8,858 nt of DNA, from the NCBI GenBank assembly GCA_900540885.1, contig UQHJ01000088.1:1-8858 (forward strand), in the 5' to 3' direction. Position 1 is the stretch's first letter, and each line of letters starts with the position of its first letter. Below the pieces are notes generated by a model. The model worked only from the letters and a program-made list of their open reading frames with translations, was not told where the DNA came from and did not search any database. Source of the DNA: an uncultured Prevotella sp. (GTDB lineage: Bacteria; Bacteroidota; Bacteroidia; Bacteroidales; Bacteroidaceae). This document shows positions 1 to 5,457 of this stretch, piece by piece. A program made the position numbers and the translations under genes.

Positions 1-1
1 C

Positions 2-64
2 GTTTTTTACTGGGAAGGTAATGCTTTTCTATGGAATATCACTGATTATGAAAGAGAAAAGTAA
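2..64 (+). CDS. Possible 3' end of an upstream gene (partial)
   Basis: An open frame enters from the left edge and stops at TAA 62-64. It reads as 20 residues with plausible protein composition (Phe-Tyr-Trp-Glu-Gly near the start, ending Tyr-Glu-Arg-Glu-Lys). The stop lies 12 bp before the repeat block at 77, as expected if the repeats fill an intergenic space. The fragment is too short to assign to a family. A competing frame (ATG at 21, about 50 codons to TAA 177) runs straight through the repeats and is less credible, because its sequence there is simply the palindrome translated. Confidence 0.35.
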   Translation, partial: VFYWEGNAFLWNITDYEREK

Positions 65-76
65 TGCGTCGGCCCT

Positions 77-160
77 GTCCACTGGCCAGTGTACATGTTT
101 CCACTGGCCAGTATACATGTTTCCACAGGCCAGTGGAAACATGTACACTGGCCAGTGGAC
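77..160. repeat. 22-bp-period repeat folded into a 33-bp perfect inverted repeat
   Basis: Positions 77-109 are the exact reverse complement of 128-160, with an 18-bp spacer. Within the arms a 22-bp unit, beginning CCACTGGCCAGT and ending ACATGTTT, occurs at 79-100 and 101-122 with one difference. It begins again at 123-134 with one change and reappears inverted at 137-158. The unit is itself made of short palindromes: ACTGGCCAGT, TGTACA and ACATGT. The block follows the probable stop of the upstream gene. As RNA it would form a long stem and could end transcription or protect a 3' end, but no U-tract follows it. It could instead be a dispersed intergenic repeat of this lineage. The structure is certain; the function is unknown. 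Confidence 0.9.
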
Positions 161-171
161 GACAACTAATT

Positions 172-188
172 GGCAATAAAAAATTGCC
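172..188. other. Small stem-loop between the two large repeats
   Basis: GGCAAT (172-177) and ATTGCC (183-188) form a 6-bp stem around a five-A loop. It has no T-tract on the + strand side, so it is a poor terminator for a rightward transcript. It sits between the two large palindromes and shares the word CTAATTGG (166-173) with the larger repeat (219-226), which suggests related repeat material. Confidence 0.35.
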
Positions 189-205
189 CATTCGCTTGAT
201 AACTA

Positions 206-367
206 GCAATTTGTCTGCCTAATTGGGGGGCGGGTTAATTGGGGGACGGGTTTTTAACCCGCGGCAGCAGCAGACTTGAACATCTACTAATAGTCGCTAA
301 GCGACCATAAGCAACATGCTGCTGCCGCGGGTTACAAACCCGCCCCCCAATTAGGCAGACAAATTGC
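206..367. repeat. 162-bp nested palindrome (31-bp plus 18-bp perfect arms)
   Basis: Outer arms 206-236 and 337-367 are perfect reverse complements over 31 bp. They can be extended outward by AACT/AGTT (201-204 and 368-371) across a one-base bulge. Inner arms 255-272 and 317-334 pair perfectly over 18 bp and contain CGCGG and GCAGCAGCA. The apex holds a small hairpin, GTCGCT-a-AGCGAC (293-305). The left side has 18 extra bases (237-254), which are a second copy of a 16-bp unit (TAATTGGGGG[G/A]CGGGTT), so the stem is asymmetric. No transposase, flanking target duplication or reading frame is visible. Its size and shape suit a MITE-like or REP-type intergenic element, or a very strong terminator insulating the next operon. 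The repeat structure is certain; the class is not. Confidence 0.9.
225..250 (+). other. Putative G-quadruplex motif in the left arm of the palindrome
   Basis: Four G-tracts of 6, 3, 5 and 3 bases lie at 225-230, 232-234, 241-245 and 248-250, separated by loops of 1, 6 and 2 bases. This fits the usual G3+N1-7 pattern. The tracts come from the tandem duplication of the 16-bp unit. The opposite arm has only one copy and so only two tracts. The motif would compete with the hairpin for the same bases. The pattern is seen directly; folding in vivo is an inference. Confidence 0.5.
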
Positions 368-385
368 AGTTTTTTCGACTTTCAT

Positions 386-416
386 TTTGCATTGCGCTCG
401 CCTTGCACTATCTTTG
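386..416 (+). promoter_or_regulatory. Bacteroidetes-type promoter of the DUF4199 operon
   Basis: TTTG at 386-389, a 19-bp spacer, then TATCTTTG at 409-416, match the Bacteroidetes primary sigma consensus TTTG-N19-21-TAnnTTTG. Transcription would start within about 10 bp downstream, giving a leader of roughly 25 nt before the ATG at 450. The promoter begins 18 bp after the 162-bp palindrome ends. Confidence 0.82.
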
Positions 417-456
417 CATACTATTAATAATAGTATATAAGCATAATTTATGCAAA
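413..456 (+). promoter_or_regulatory. Nested palindromes over the transcript start and start codon
   Basis: ATACTATT (418-425) and AATAGTAT (429-436) are a perfect 8-bp inverted repeat with a 3-bp spacer, placed just after the -7 box. GCATAA (441-446) and TTATGC (448-453) form a second palindrome that includes the start codon. TTTGCAT (413-419) and ATGCAAA (450-456) also pair across both. The arrangement could be an operator or an mRNA hairpin hiding the start codon. The region is AT-rich, so some of the symmetry may be chance. Confidence 0.4.
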
Positions 457-1010
457 ATAACGAAGTTGTAAAACAGATAAATAGTTATGCGATGCGTGAC
501 GGCATAACGTTGGGAGTGTTTGGTATCGTTTCGTTAGTGGCCTTTAAGTGGTCATTCTCGTTGCCAGGATTGTCAACACTGTTTAGCATTATGCTGTTGG
601 GTACTCCTGTGTTTGCTACCTATTTAACCCTCCGTTTCAGAAACGACGTGACGGAAATGGGCGAGGAATTTGCCTTCTTGCGTGGCTTCTTGCACGCACT
701 GTTTACGGGCTTTTATGCCTCGATATTAGTAGCAGTGGTAGTGTTCGTTTATCTGCAATATTTTGACCATGGTGCCATATTTGCTGCTTATGGCCGTTCG
801 ATTGATACACCCGAAATGCAGCAGTATCTGTTGCAGTCGGGAATGGACGCGCAGTTGAGTGAACTATCGGGTGGACATGGTGTGCAAGGATTGGTGAATG
901 CCTTGCAAAGTTTAGGTGCTTCTACCTATTCAGCTTTGTCAATCTATTGTTCCATGATATTCGGCCCTGTAATAGCAGCTATCATAGGCCTTGTGGCGCG
1001 TCGTGGATAA
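450..1010 (+). CDS. DUF4199 family integral membrane protein
   Basis: This is a 186-residue protein with four predicted membrane segments at about residues 18-34, 42-62, 80-105 and 160-183. A Glu-rich turn (VTEMGEEFAF, about 67-76) sits just before the third segment and matches my memory of the DUF4199 family, whose function is unknown. There is no signal peptidase site or catalytic motif, so it should sit in the inner membrane. The ATG at 450 follows a strong promoter and fits the family's N-terminus. It is the first gene of an operon. Only 44 bp separate it from the glycosyltransferase, and DUF4199 genes beside such a glycosyltransferase are familiar to me from Bacteroidales genomes, so a shared role in envelope glycolipid work is plausible but unproven. 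The family call is from recognition, not a search. Confidence 0.82.
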   Translation: MQNNEVVKQINSYAMRDGITLGVFGIVSLVAFKWSFSLPGLSTLFSIMLLGTPVFATYLTLRFRNDVTEMGEEFAFLRGFLHALFTGFYASILVAVVVFVYLQYFDHGAIFAAYGRSIDTPEMQQYLLQSGMDAQLSELSGGHGVQGLVNALQSLGASTYSALSIYCSMIFGPVIAAIIGLVARRG

Positions 1011-1054
1011 AAGAAAGTGGAAGAAAATAAAAGAGAAAAGAATACATATATAGT

Positions 1055-2020
1055 ATGGATTATAAATATGACATTTCGGTCGTAGTGCCTTTGTTTAATG
1101 AGGCAGAGAGCTTACCCGAACTCTATGCGTGGATAAAGCGCGTAATGCAAGCCAATGGCTTCTCTTTTGAAATCATTTTTGTAAACGATGGCAGTACGGA
1201 TAGTTCGTGGCAAGTGATAGAGTCGTTTGCAACGGACGATCCTCATGTGCACGGCATTAAGTTTCGCCGCAACTACGGCAAGAGTCCTGCCTTGTTCTGC
1301 GGATTTCGTGCAGCAAAGGGACGCGTCGTTATAACCATGGACGCTGACTTGCAGGACTCGCCAGACGAGATACCTGGACTCTATCGCATGATTACGGAGG
1401 ACGGATTCGACCTTGTGTCGGGTTATAAGCAGAAGCGTTATGACCCTCTGTCGAAAACGATTCCTACCAAACTCTTCAATGCTACAGCGCGTAAGGTGAG
1501 TGGTATACACAACTTACACGACTTCAACTGTGGCTTGAAAGCTTATCGCAATGAAGTGGTGAAGAATATAGAGGTGTATGGCGAGATGCACCGTTATATA
1601 CCTTATTTAGCTAAGAATGCAGGTTTTGACAAGATTGGCGAGAAGGTCGTACATCACCAAGCACGAAAGTTTGGTAAAACGAAATTTGGCGGACTAAACC
1701 GTTTCGTTAATGGCTATCTTGACTTGCTTTCACTGTGGTTCTTAAATAGCTTTGGCCTAAAGCCTATGCACGTGTTTGGCTTCTTGGGTTCAATCATGTT
1801 CTTCTTAGGCTTTGTGGCTTGTGTGGTAGTAGGAGCTGTTAAGTTGGTTCACCTCTATACAGGTTCGCCAGCACCTTTAGTAACAGACAATCCTTACTTC
1901 TACATCGCCTTGACCATGATGATACTTGGCACACAACTGTTTGTAGCAGGTTTCTTAGGCGAATTGGTAAGCCGCAACGCAGCAGGACGTAATGACTACC
2001 AGATTGAAAAAGAAATTTAA
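1055..2020 (+). CDS. Family 2 glycosyltransferase, polyprenyl-phosphate sugar transferase type
   Basis: This 321-residue protein probably moves a sugar from a nucleotide sugar to undecaprenyl phosphate on the cytoplasmic face of the inner membrane, as DPM1/GtrB/ArnC-type enzymes do. The N-terminal GT-A fold shows VPLFNE (11-16), NDGSTD (44-49) and the metal-binding DADLQD (96-101). Later come DFNCGLKAYR (156-165) and a basic HHQARKFGKTKFG stretch (200-212). Two hydrophobic segments follow, at about 235-262 and 282-305, with the FLGELVSRN motif (300-308) after the second. Length and two C-terminal helices suit the GtrB-like group. The sugar cannot be read from the sequence. It lies second in the operon, 16 bp before the DUF6452 start. 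A linked flippase or acceptor transferase is not visible in this window. Confidence 0.92.
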   Translation: MDYKYDISVVVPLFNEAESLPELYAWIKRVMQANGFSFEIIFVNDGSTDSSWQVIESFATDDPHVHGIKFRRNYGKSPALFCGFRAAKGRVVITMDADLQDSPDEIPGLYRMITEDGFDLVSGYKQKRYDPLSKTIPTKLFNATARKVSGIHNLHDFNCGLKAYRNEVVKNIEVYGEMHRYIPYLAKNAGFDKIGEKVVHHQARKFGKTKFGGLNRFVNGYLDLLSLWFLNSFGLKPMHVFGFLGSIMFFLGFVACVVVGAVKLVHLYTGSPAPLVTDNPYFYIALTMMILGTQLFVAGFLGELVSRNAAGRNDYQIEKEI

Positions 2021-2036
2021 AGGGCAGGTTGACGCG

Positions 2037-2552
2037 ATGTATAAACTCGTAAGTGTTGTTATAAGTCTGTTTGCAGCGGCCGTATGCTTCACAGCCTGTT
2101 CGAATATAGACTGTCCACTTGACAATGTCGTGCGCATGCAAGTGGGCATCTATTCATACGAAACGCGCAGTGCGCTAACGCTGACGGATCAATTGAGCGT
2201 GACTCCTGCGGGGCGTGACACGTTGTTACTGAATAGTGCTACCAATATAAGTAGCTTCCTCTTGCCTTTAAAGGAGGGCGGTGAGCGTGATACGTTGTTG
2301 CTCCACTTCTCTAATTCTGAAGGGTTGGCGGCACAAGACACCTTATTTATTACGCATAAGCCGCAACCTCACTTTGAGTCATTAGACTGTCCTTGTTCCG
2401 TATTTCAAACGATAACAGCTGTGCGTGCCACATCGCACCCCTTATCAGAAATGCCACTAACGGTAGATAGCGTGTCGTTGGTGCGCAGCATAGTAAATTA
2501 TGATGATGTTGAAAACGTTCGTATCTTCCTTCGTTCTACTACTCGCAAGTAG
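2037..2552 (+). CDS. DUF6452 family lipoprotein
   Basis: From the ATG at 2037 the product has 171 residues and begins with a lipoprotein signal: a short basic start, a hydrophobic core and the lipobox FTAC, giving lipidated Cys21. I prefer this start because the in-frame ATG at 1992 lies inside the glycosyltransferase gene and would put a charged stretch (RLKKKFKGQ) before the signal. Cys26 in DCPLDN follows, and a second conserved-looking patch is FESLDCPCS, about residues 113-121. The mature part seems rich in beta strands. I recognise it as the Bacteroidales DUF6452 family, of unknown function, often found beside DUF6048 as here. The last 53 bases also encode the signal peptide of the next gene. 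It probably resides in the outer membrane or periplasm. Confidence 0.8.
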   Translation: MYKLVSVVISLFAAAVCFTACSNIDCPLDNVVRMQVGIYSYETRSALTLTDQLSVTPAGRDTLLLNSATNISSFLLPLKEGGERDTLLLHFSNSEGLAAQDTLFITHKPQPHFESLDCPCSVFQTITAVRATSHPLSEMPLTVDSVSLVRSIVNYDDVENVRIFLRSTTRK

Positions 2553-3279
2553 TCAACTGGTGTTTGTGCCTTGTCAGGCTCAAAAGCGGGGTGGGGTGGC
2601 AAGTGAAGATACGGTAACGACACCTGTAACTTCAAAGGATGCCCCTATACGAGGTGTGCAATATGCCTCGGCAGAGGAAGCCGCTGCAGCGTTGGCTGCT
2701 CAAAAGCGCTTGCCACTTATAGCAGGGGTAAGTGTGAGTACAGACGTGTGTGGTATGATAATGGCAGCTTGTACTCCTTATGGACAGTATGAGGCTGCGG
2801 CAAGGCTCAATATGCGCGGTCGATATTTTCCCGTAGTTGAGGTTGGTATGGGTGTGAGCAATCATACCAATGAGTCTACCGACTTACATTATAAGGTGCA
2901 TTCACCCTATTATCGTGTGGGGCTTGACTACAACGTAGCCAAGAACGCGCGTGCGCAAGGGCGCATCATGGTCGGTGTGCGTTATGCCTTTACTACTTAT
3001 AAATACGACGTCGATGGGCCTGATCGCGTCGACCCTGTTTATGGCACTTCGATGCCGTTTGTGTATAAAGGCATTCGGGGTACTAACCATTGGGCAGAAG
3101 TCGTATTGGGGCTTGAGGCACGTGTATGGAGTGTACTCCATTTAGGTTGGAGCGTGCGCTATCGTATGCGAATCTACAATCGACGAACGGCCGTTGATAA
3201 TGCGTGGTACGTGCCTGGATATGGCAAAAATGATACGCACGCTTTGGGCGGAACGTTTAATGTAATTATTGATATTTAA
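2500..3279 (+). CDS. DUF6048 family exported protein, probably outer membrane
   Basis: This 259-residue protein starts with three consecutive Met codons (2500, 2503, 2506), any of which may be used. A hydrophobic signal peptide follows, probably cleaved near CQA/QKR around residues 25-28. The mature part alternates aromatic and polar residues with repeated Gly, Tyr and Arg, as in small outer-membrane beta barrels: several strands ending in aromatic residues, and a C-terminus finishing in hydrophobic-alternating FNVIIDI. I recognise the DUF6048 family, which has no known function, paired with DUF6452. It is last in the operon and overlaps the preceding gene by 47-53 bp, so translational coupling is likely. 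A lipoprotein plus beta-barrel pair could be a small outer-membrane complex; that is inference. Confidence 0.78.
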   Translation: MMMLKTFVSSFVLLLASSQLVFVPCQAQKRGGVASEDTVTTPVTSKDAPIRGVQYASAEEAAAALAAQKRLPLIAGVSVSTDVCGMIMAACTPYGQYEAAARLNMRGRYFPVVEVGMGVSNHTNESTDLHYKVHSPYYRVGLDYNVAKNARAQGRIMVGVRYAFTTYKYDVDGPDRVDPVYGTSMPFVYKGIRGTNHWAEVVLGLEARVWSVLHLGWSVRYRMRIYNRRTAVDNAWYVPGYGKNDTHALGGTFNVIIDI

Positions 3280-3286
3280 ATTCGGT

Positions 3287-3622
3287 GACGAGTTAATAGG
3301 TAAACAGAGAATTGCGCTTCGGAAAATCTAATGCTTGATAAGTAGGTGTTAAAAATTAGTTGATATGAATTGGTGCAGTATTTCGTTCGCTTTCGCGCAC
3401 CTTTTCTCGCCATGGCAAAATGAAAGCAAGCTTTCTTTTGCTCATCTGGCTTAACGAAAAGGTTCAGAAACATAGGTTGAAGAGGGAGCGTAGCGGGCTA
3501 CGTGACCGATGAAACCTATGTTTCTGGGCGAAAGAATGCGCCAAGGCATATCGACTAATTCGGAACATGATTAATATAAACTAATTTTTAACACCTACTT
3601 ATAGTTTGCCTGTTAACTCGTC
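3287..3622. repeat. 336-bp fold-back element with two pairs of inverted repeats
   Basis: The gap between DUF6048 and apbE is almost wholly this structure. Positions 3338-3361 and 3579-3602 are perfect 24-bp inverted repeats; after one mismatch, four more bases (ATAT) also match. An outer pair, 3287-3305 and 3604-3622, matches at 17 of 19 positions. The two pairs are 32 bp apart on the left but only 1 bp apart on the right, so one side gained or lost about 31 bp. The interior (3362-3578) carries separate hairpins and no convincing gene. No target-site duplication is evident. Possible identities are a non-autonomous mobile element (MITE), an invertible regulatory segment, or a terminator-like structure. 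The element belongs to the non-coding space immediately 5' of apbE and ends 20 bp before its ATG. Confidence 0.85.
3465..3526. repeat. Inner hairpin of the fold-back element
   Basis: CAGAAACATAGGTT (3465-3478) and its exact reverse complement (3513-3526) form a 14-bp stem. The 34-base loop contains another short stem, CGTAGC-gg-GCTACG (3489-3502). A further small hairpin, GAAAGC-aa-GCTTTC, lies upstream at 3422-3435. As RNA this would be a two-tier stem-loop. No T-tract follows, so it is not a standard terminator. Confidence 0.8.
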
Positions 3623-3642
3623 TGCTTGTAAAGGAAAGGTAT

Positions 3643-4635
3643 ATGAAGAAAAGAATTATAGGCGGAGTGTTTCTCGCTCTTTTGATAATCGCAACAGTAT
3701 GGATTGTGCAGTTCAGAGGCACAGCTACGCTACGAACAGCTGAAGGTCCTATCTTTGGCACGACTTACCATATTAAGTACGAAGCCAGTGAAGCACTTGA
3801 TAGTGTGATATTGGCAGAACTGAAACGTGTCGATGCCAGCCTTTCGGTGTTTAATCCTTTAAGTACAATTTCGAAGATTAATGCTGGGGAAACGCAGCGT
3901 GTAGACTTCATGATGTATGATGTGTTACAAAAGGCACGTAAGGTGAGTGAGGCTACGGAGGGAGCCTTTGACGTAACGGTAATGCCTCTCGTAAATGCTT
4001 GGGGCTTTGGTTTTAAGAAGGGAACGTTTCCGACTGATACTCAAGTGGATTCTTTGCGAAGGATTGTCGGTTTTCATCATATAACGTTGACAACTGATAG
4101 CCTCTTAAAGAAAGACAACGCAGGGGTAATGATAGACTGTGGCGCAATAGCCAAAGGATATGGTGTAGACCGCGTTGCCAAAGTATTGCGCGATCATGGT
4201 GTGCGTAATTATATGGTCGAGATTGGGGGCGAAGTAGTGACCAAAGGACGTAACCCCGAAACGCACAAGAGCTGGCAAATAGGAATTAGTAAGCCTGTTG
4301 ATAACGCGAATGAGAGTGGAAGTGGTGAACTGCAGACCGTCTTGAGTCTTGAAAATTCGGCTCTGGCTACAAGTGGCAATTATCGCAATTATTACGAGCG
4401 CGGCGGACGTAAGTACGCACATACGATTGACCCTCGTACTGGACGGCCCGTGCAACATTCTCTGCTGTCAGCCACCGTGTTGGCTCCTGATTGCGCTACG
4501 GCCGATGCTTATGCTACGGCTTTCATGGTATTGGGATTGGATGGGGCAAAAAAAGTATTGTCAGCACATAAAGAACTGCATGCTTATTTGATCTATGCCG
4601 ATGAGCAAGGCCGCTTGAAAACGCTTGAACTTTAA
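3643..4635 (+). CDS. apbE: FAD:protein FMN transferase (ApbE)
   Basis: This 330-residue enzyme transfers FMN from FAD to a Thr or Ser of exported or membrane redox proteins, such as the NqrB/NqrC or RnfG/RnfD subunits. Visible family motifs are EGAFDVTVMPLVNAWGFG (106-123), DCGAIAKGYGVD (165-176), YMVEIGGEV (190-198), LATSGNYRNYY (241-251), HTIDPRTGRPV (260-270) and the metal-site region TADAYATA (286-293), with Asp288 and Thr292. The N-terminus is a single hydrophobic helix (about 5-23) without a lipobox Cys, so the protein is probably an inner-membrane-anchored periplasmic enzyme, not a lipoprotein. Length is typical. A Crp/Fnr regulator follows after 6 bp, probably in the same transcript. 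No flavinylation target is encoded in the window. The upstream gap is a fold-back element, and I found no clean promoter box for it. Confidence 0.95.
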   Translation: MKKRIIGGVFLALLIIATVWIVQFRGTATLRTAEGPIFGTTYHIKYEASEALDSVILAELKRVDASLSVFNPLSTISKINAGETQRVDFMMYDVLQKARKVSEATEGAFDVTVMPLVNAWGFGFKKGTFPTDTQVDSLRRIVGFHHITLTTDSLLKKDNAGVMIDCGAIAKGYGVDRVAKVLRDHGVRNYMVEIGGEVVTKGRNPETHKSWQIGISKPVDNANESGSGELQTVLSLENSALATSGNYRNYYERGGRKYAHTIDPRTGRPVQHSLLSATVLAPDCATADAYATAFMVLGLDGAKKVLSAHKELHAYLIYADEQGRLKTLEL

Positions 4636-4641
4636 AGAAAG

Positions 4642-5331
4642 ATGAGTACGTCGCTTTTCTCAAACCGCTTATTACTTGTTTCGCTGTTTCAAGGCTTTAG
4701 CCGTTTGGACTTCTTGGACATCGTAGAGAAAGTGCCGCTTGACTTCCAGACCTATAAGCAGCGCGAAACGATTGTGCGGCAAGACGAAGATGGTAAGTCG
4801 CTTTGTATCTTATTAGGGGGCGAGGTGGAGGTGGAGGTCGAAAGTCCAGAACATACTTATCGCTTGGTCGAAAGGATACGTGCTCCGTGGGTGATTCAAC
4901 TCGAAAGTCTGTTTGGACTGCACAATCGCTATACGCGCTCGGTTAGAGCGTGCGAAGAAGCGCAAGTAGTGCGTATAAGTAAACAGAGCGTGCGCCAACT
5001 ATTGATGCGTTATCCAGCGTTTCAGATAAATTATTACAATGCGTTGAGTACGTATGCACAACGTCTGTCGAGTCTTCAGTGGCAACAACGATATGAACGA
5101 CTTGATGAGCGCTTCCTGTTTTTTATGCAGCGTCGCGTACTGCGTCCAACGGGAAGTAAAAGGTTGTATGTCCTAATGGAAGTGTTGGCTCATGAGTTGG
5201 GTGCAACGCGCTTGCGTGTGTCGCAAATGTTGTCGGAATTGGCGAAGCTGCAAGTGTTGACTTATTCGCGTGGAGTTATTATAATCCCTTCGTTTGAAGC
5301 GCTTGTAATGGCTGTGCAAGTAAAGAAGTAA
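4642..5331 (+). CDS. Crp/Fnr family transcriptional regulator
   Basis: This 229-residue protein has an N-terminal cyclic-nucleotide-binding-type beta roll at about residues 15-115, a long dimerisation helix at about 120-150, and a C-terminal winged helix (about 160-225). In the latter, LAHELGATRLRVSQMLSELAKLQVL (182-206) has the shape of the Crp helix-turn-helix followed by its wing. The only cysteines are scattered (Cys55, Cys104), so it lacks an Fnr-type iron-sulfur cluster. The phosphate-binding cassette of cAMP-binding Crp is not conserved at the expected place (ESLFGLHNRYTRSVRA, 88-103), so the ligand is unknown. Bacteroidetes Crp-like proteins often respond to oxidative or metabolic signals. 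With apbE 6 bp upstream, it may regulate redox or flavin functions, or itself; that is inference. Confidence 0.88.
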   Translation: MSTSLFSNRLLLVSLFQGFSRLDFLDIVEKVPLDFQTYKQRETIVRQDEDGKSLCILLGGEVEVEVESPEHTYRLVERIRAPWVIQLESLFGLHNRYTRSVRACEEAQVVRISKQSVRQLLMRYPAFQINYYNALSTYAQRLSSLQWQQRYERLDERFLFFMQRRVLRPTGSKRLYVLMEVLAHELGATRLRVSQMLSELAKLQVLTYSRGVIIIPSFEALVMAVQVKK

Positions 5332-5407
5332 AGCGCGATAGATTAATGAGGGGAAATGTTAAGTCAAGTTTTCTTTTACTTTTCTTTTTTACTCCATAAA
5401 AATAATA

Positions 5408-5415
5408 TACTTTTG
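5408..5415 (+). promoter_or_regulatory. -7 box of the galE promoter
   Basis: TACTTTTG at 5408-5415, followed by CAG, matches the Bacteroidetes -7 consensus TAnnTTTG. It stands 42 bp before the galE ATG, giving an A-rich leader of about 35 nt. No TTTG box is present 19-21 bp upstream; only a T-rich run lies there. The promoter separates galE from the apbE-regulator pair. Confidence 0.65.
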
Positions 5416-5457
5416 CAGTACAAACCACTCATCACAAAATAAATTAAAACAAGTGTC

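Noticed and set aside
77..160. CRISPR array
   Set aside because: There are only two full units with no spacers of regular length, the units abut each other and are partly inverted, and there are no cas genes nearby.
21..179. Open frame of about 50 codons from ATG 21 through the 77-160 repeat
   Set aside because: Most of its length is translated palindrome, and an alternative frame with a better protein-like end stops at 64 before the repeat.
1112..1510. 132-codon minus-strand frame inside the glycosyltransferase gene
   Set aside because: It is a shadow of a clearly conserved gene and shows no promoter or domain.
1992..2036. Upstream start for the DUF6452 gene
   Set aside because: It would overlap the glycosyltransferase end and put a charged stretch before the lipoprotein signal. 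The ATG at 2037 gives a proper lipobox distance.
3276..3473. 65-codon minus-strand frame across the fold-back element
   Set aside because: It has low-complexity basic composition and no recognised domain, and its sequence depends on the inverted-repeat arm. A remnant of a mobile gene is possible but cannot be supported.
3600..3608. apbE promoter box at the right arm (TATAGTTTG)
   Set aside because: The TA-to-TTTG spacing is one base too long for TAnnTTTG and no -33 box is seen, so I do not call it.
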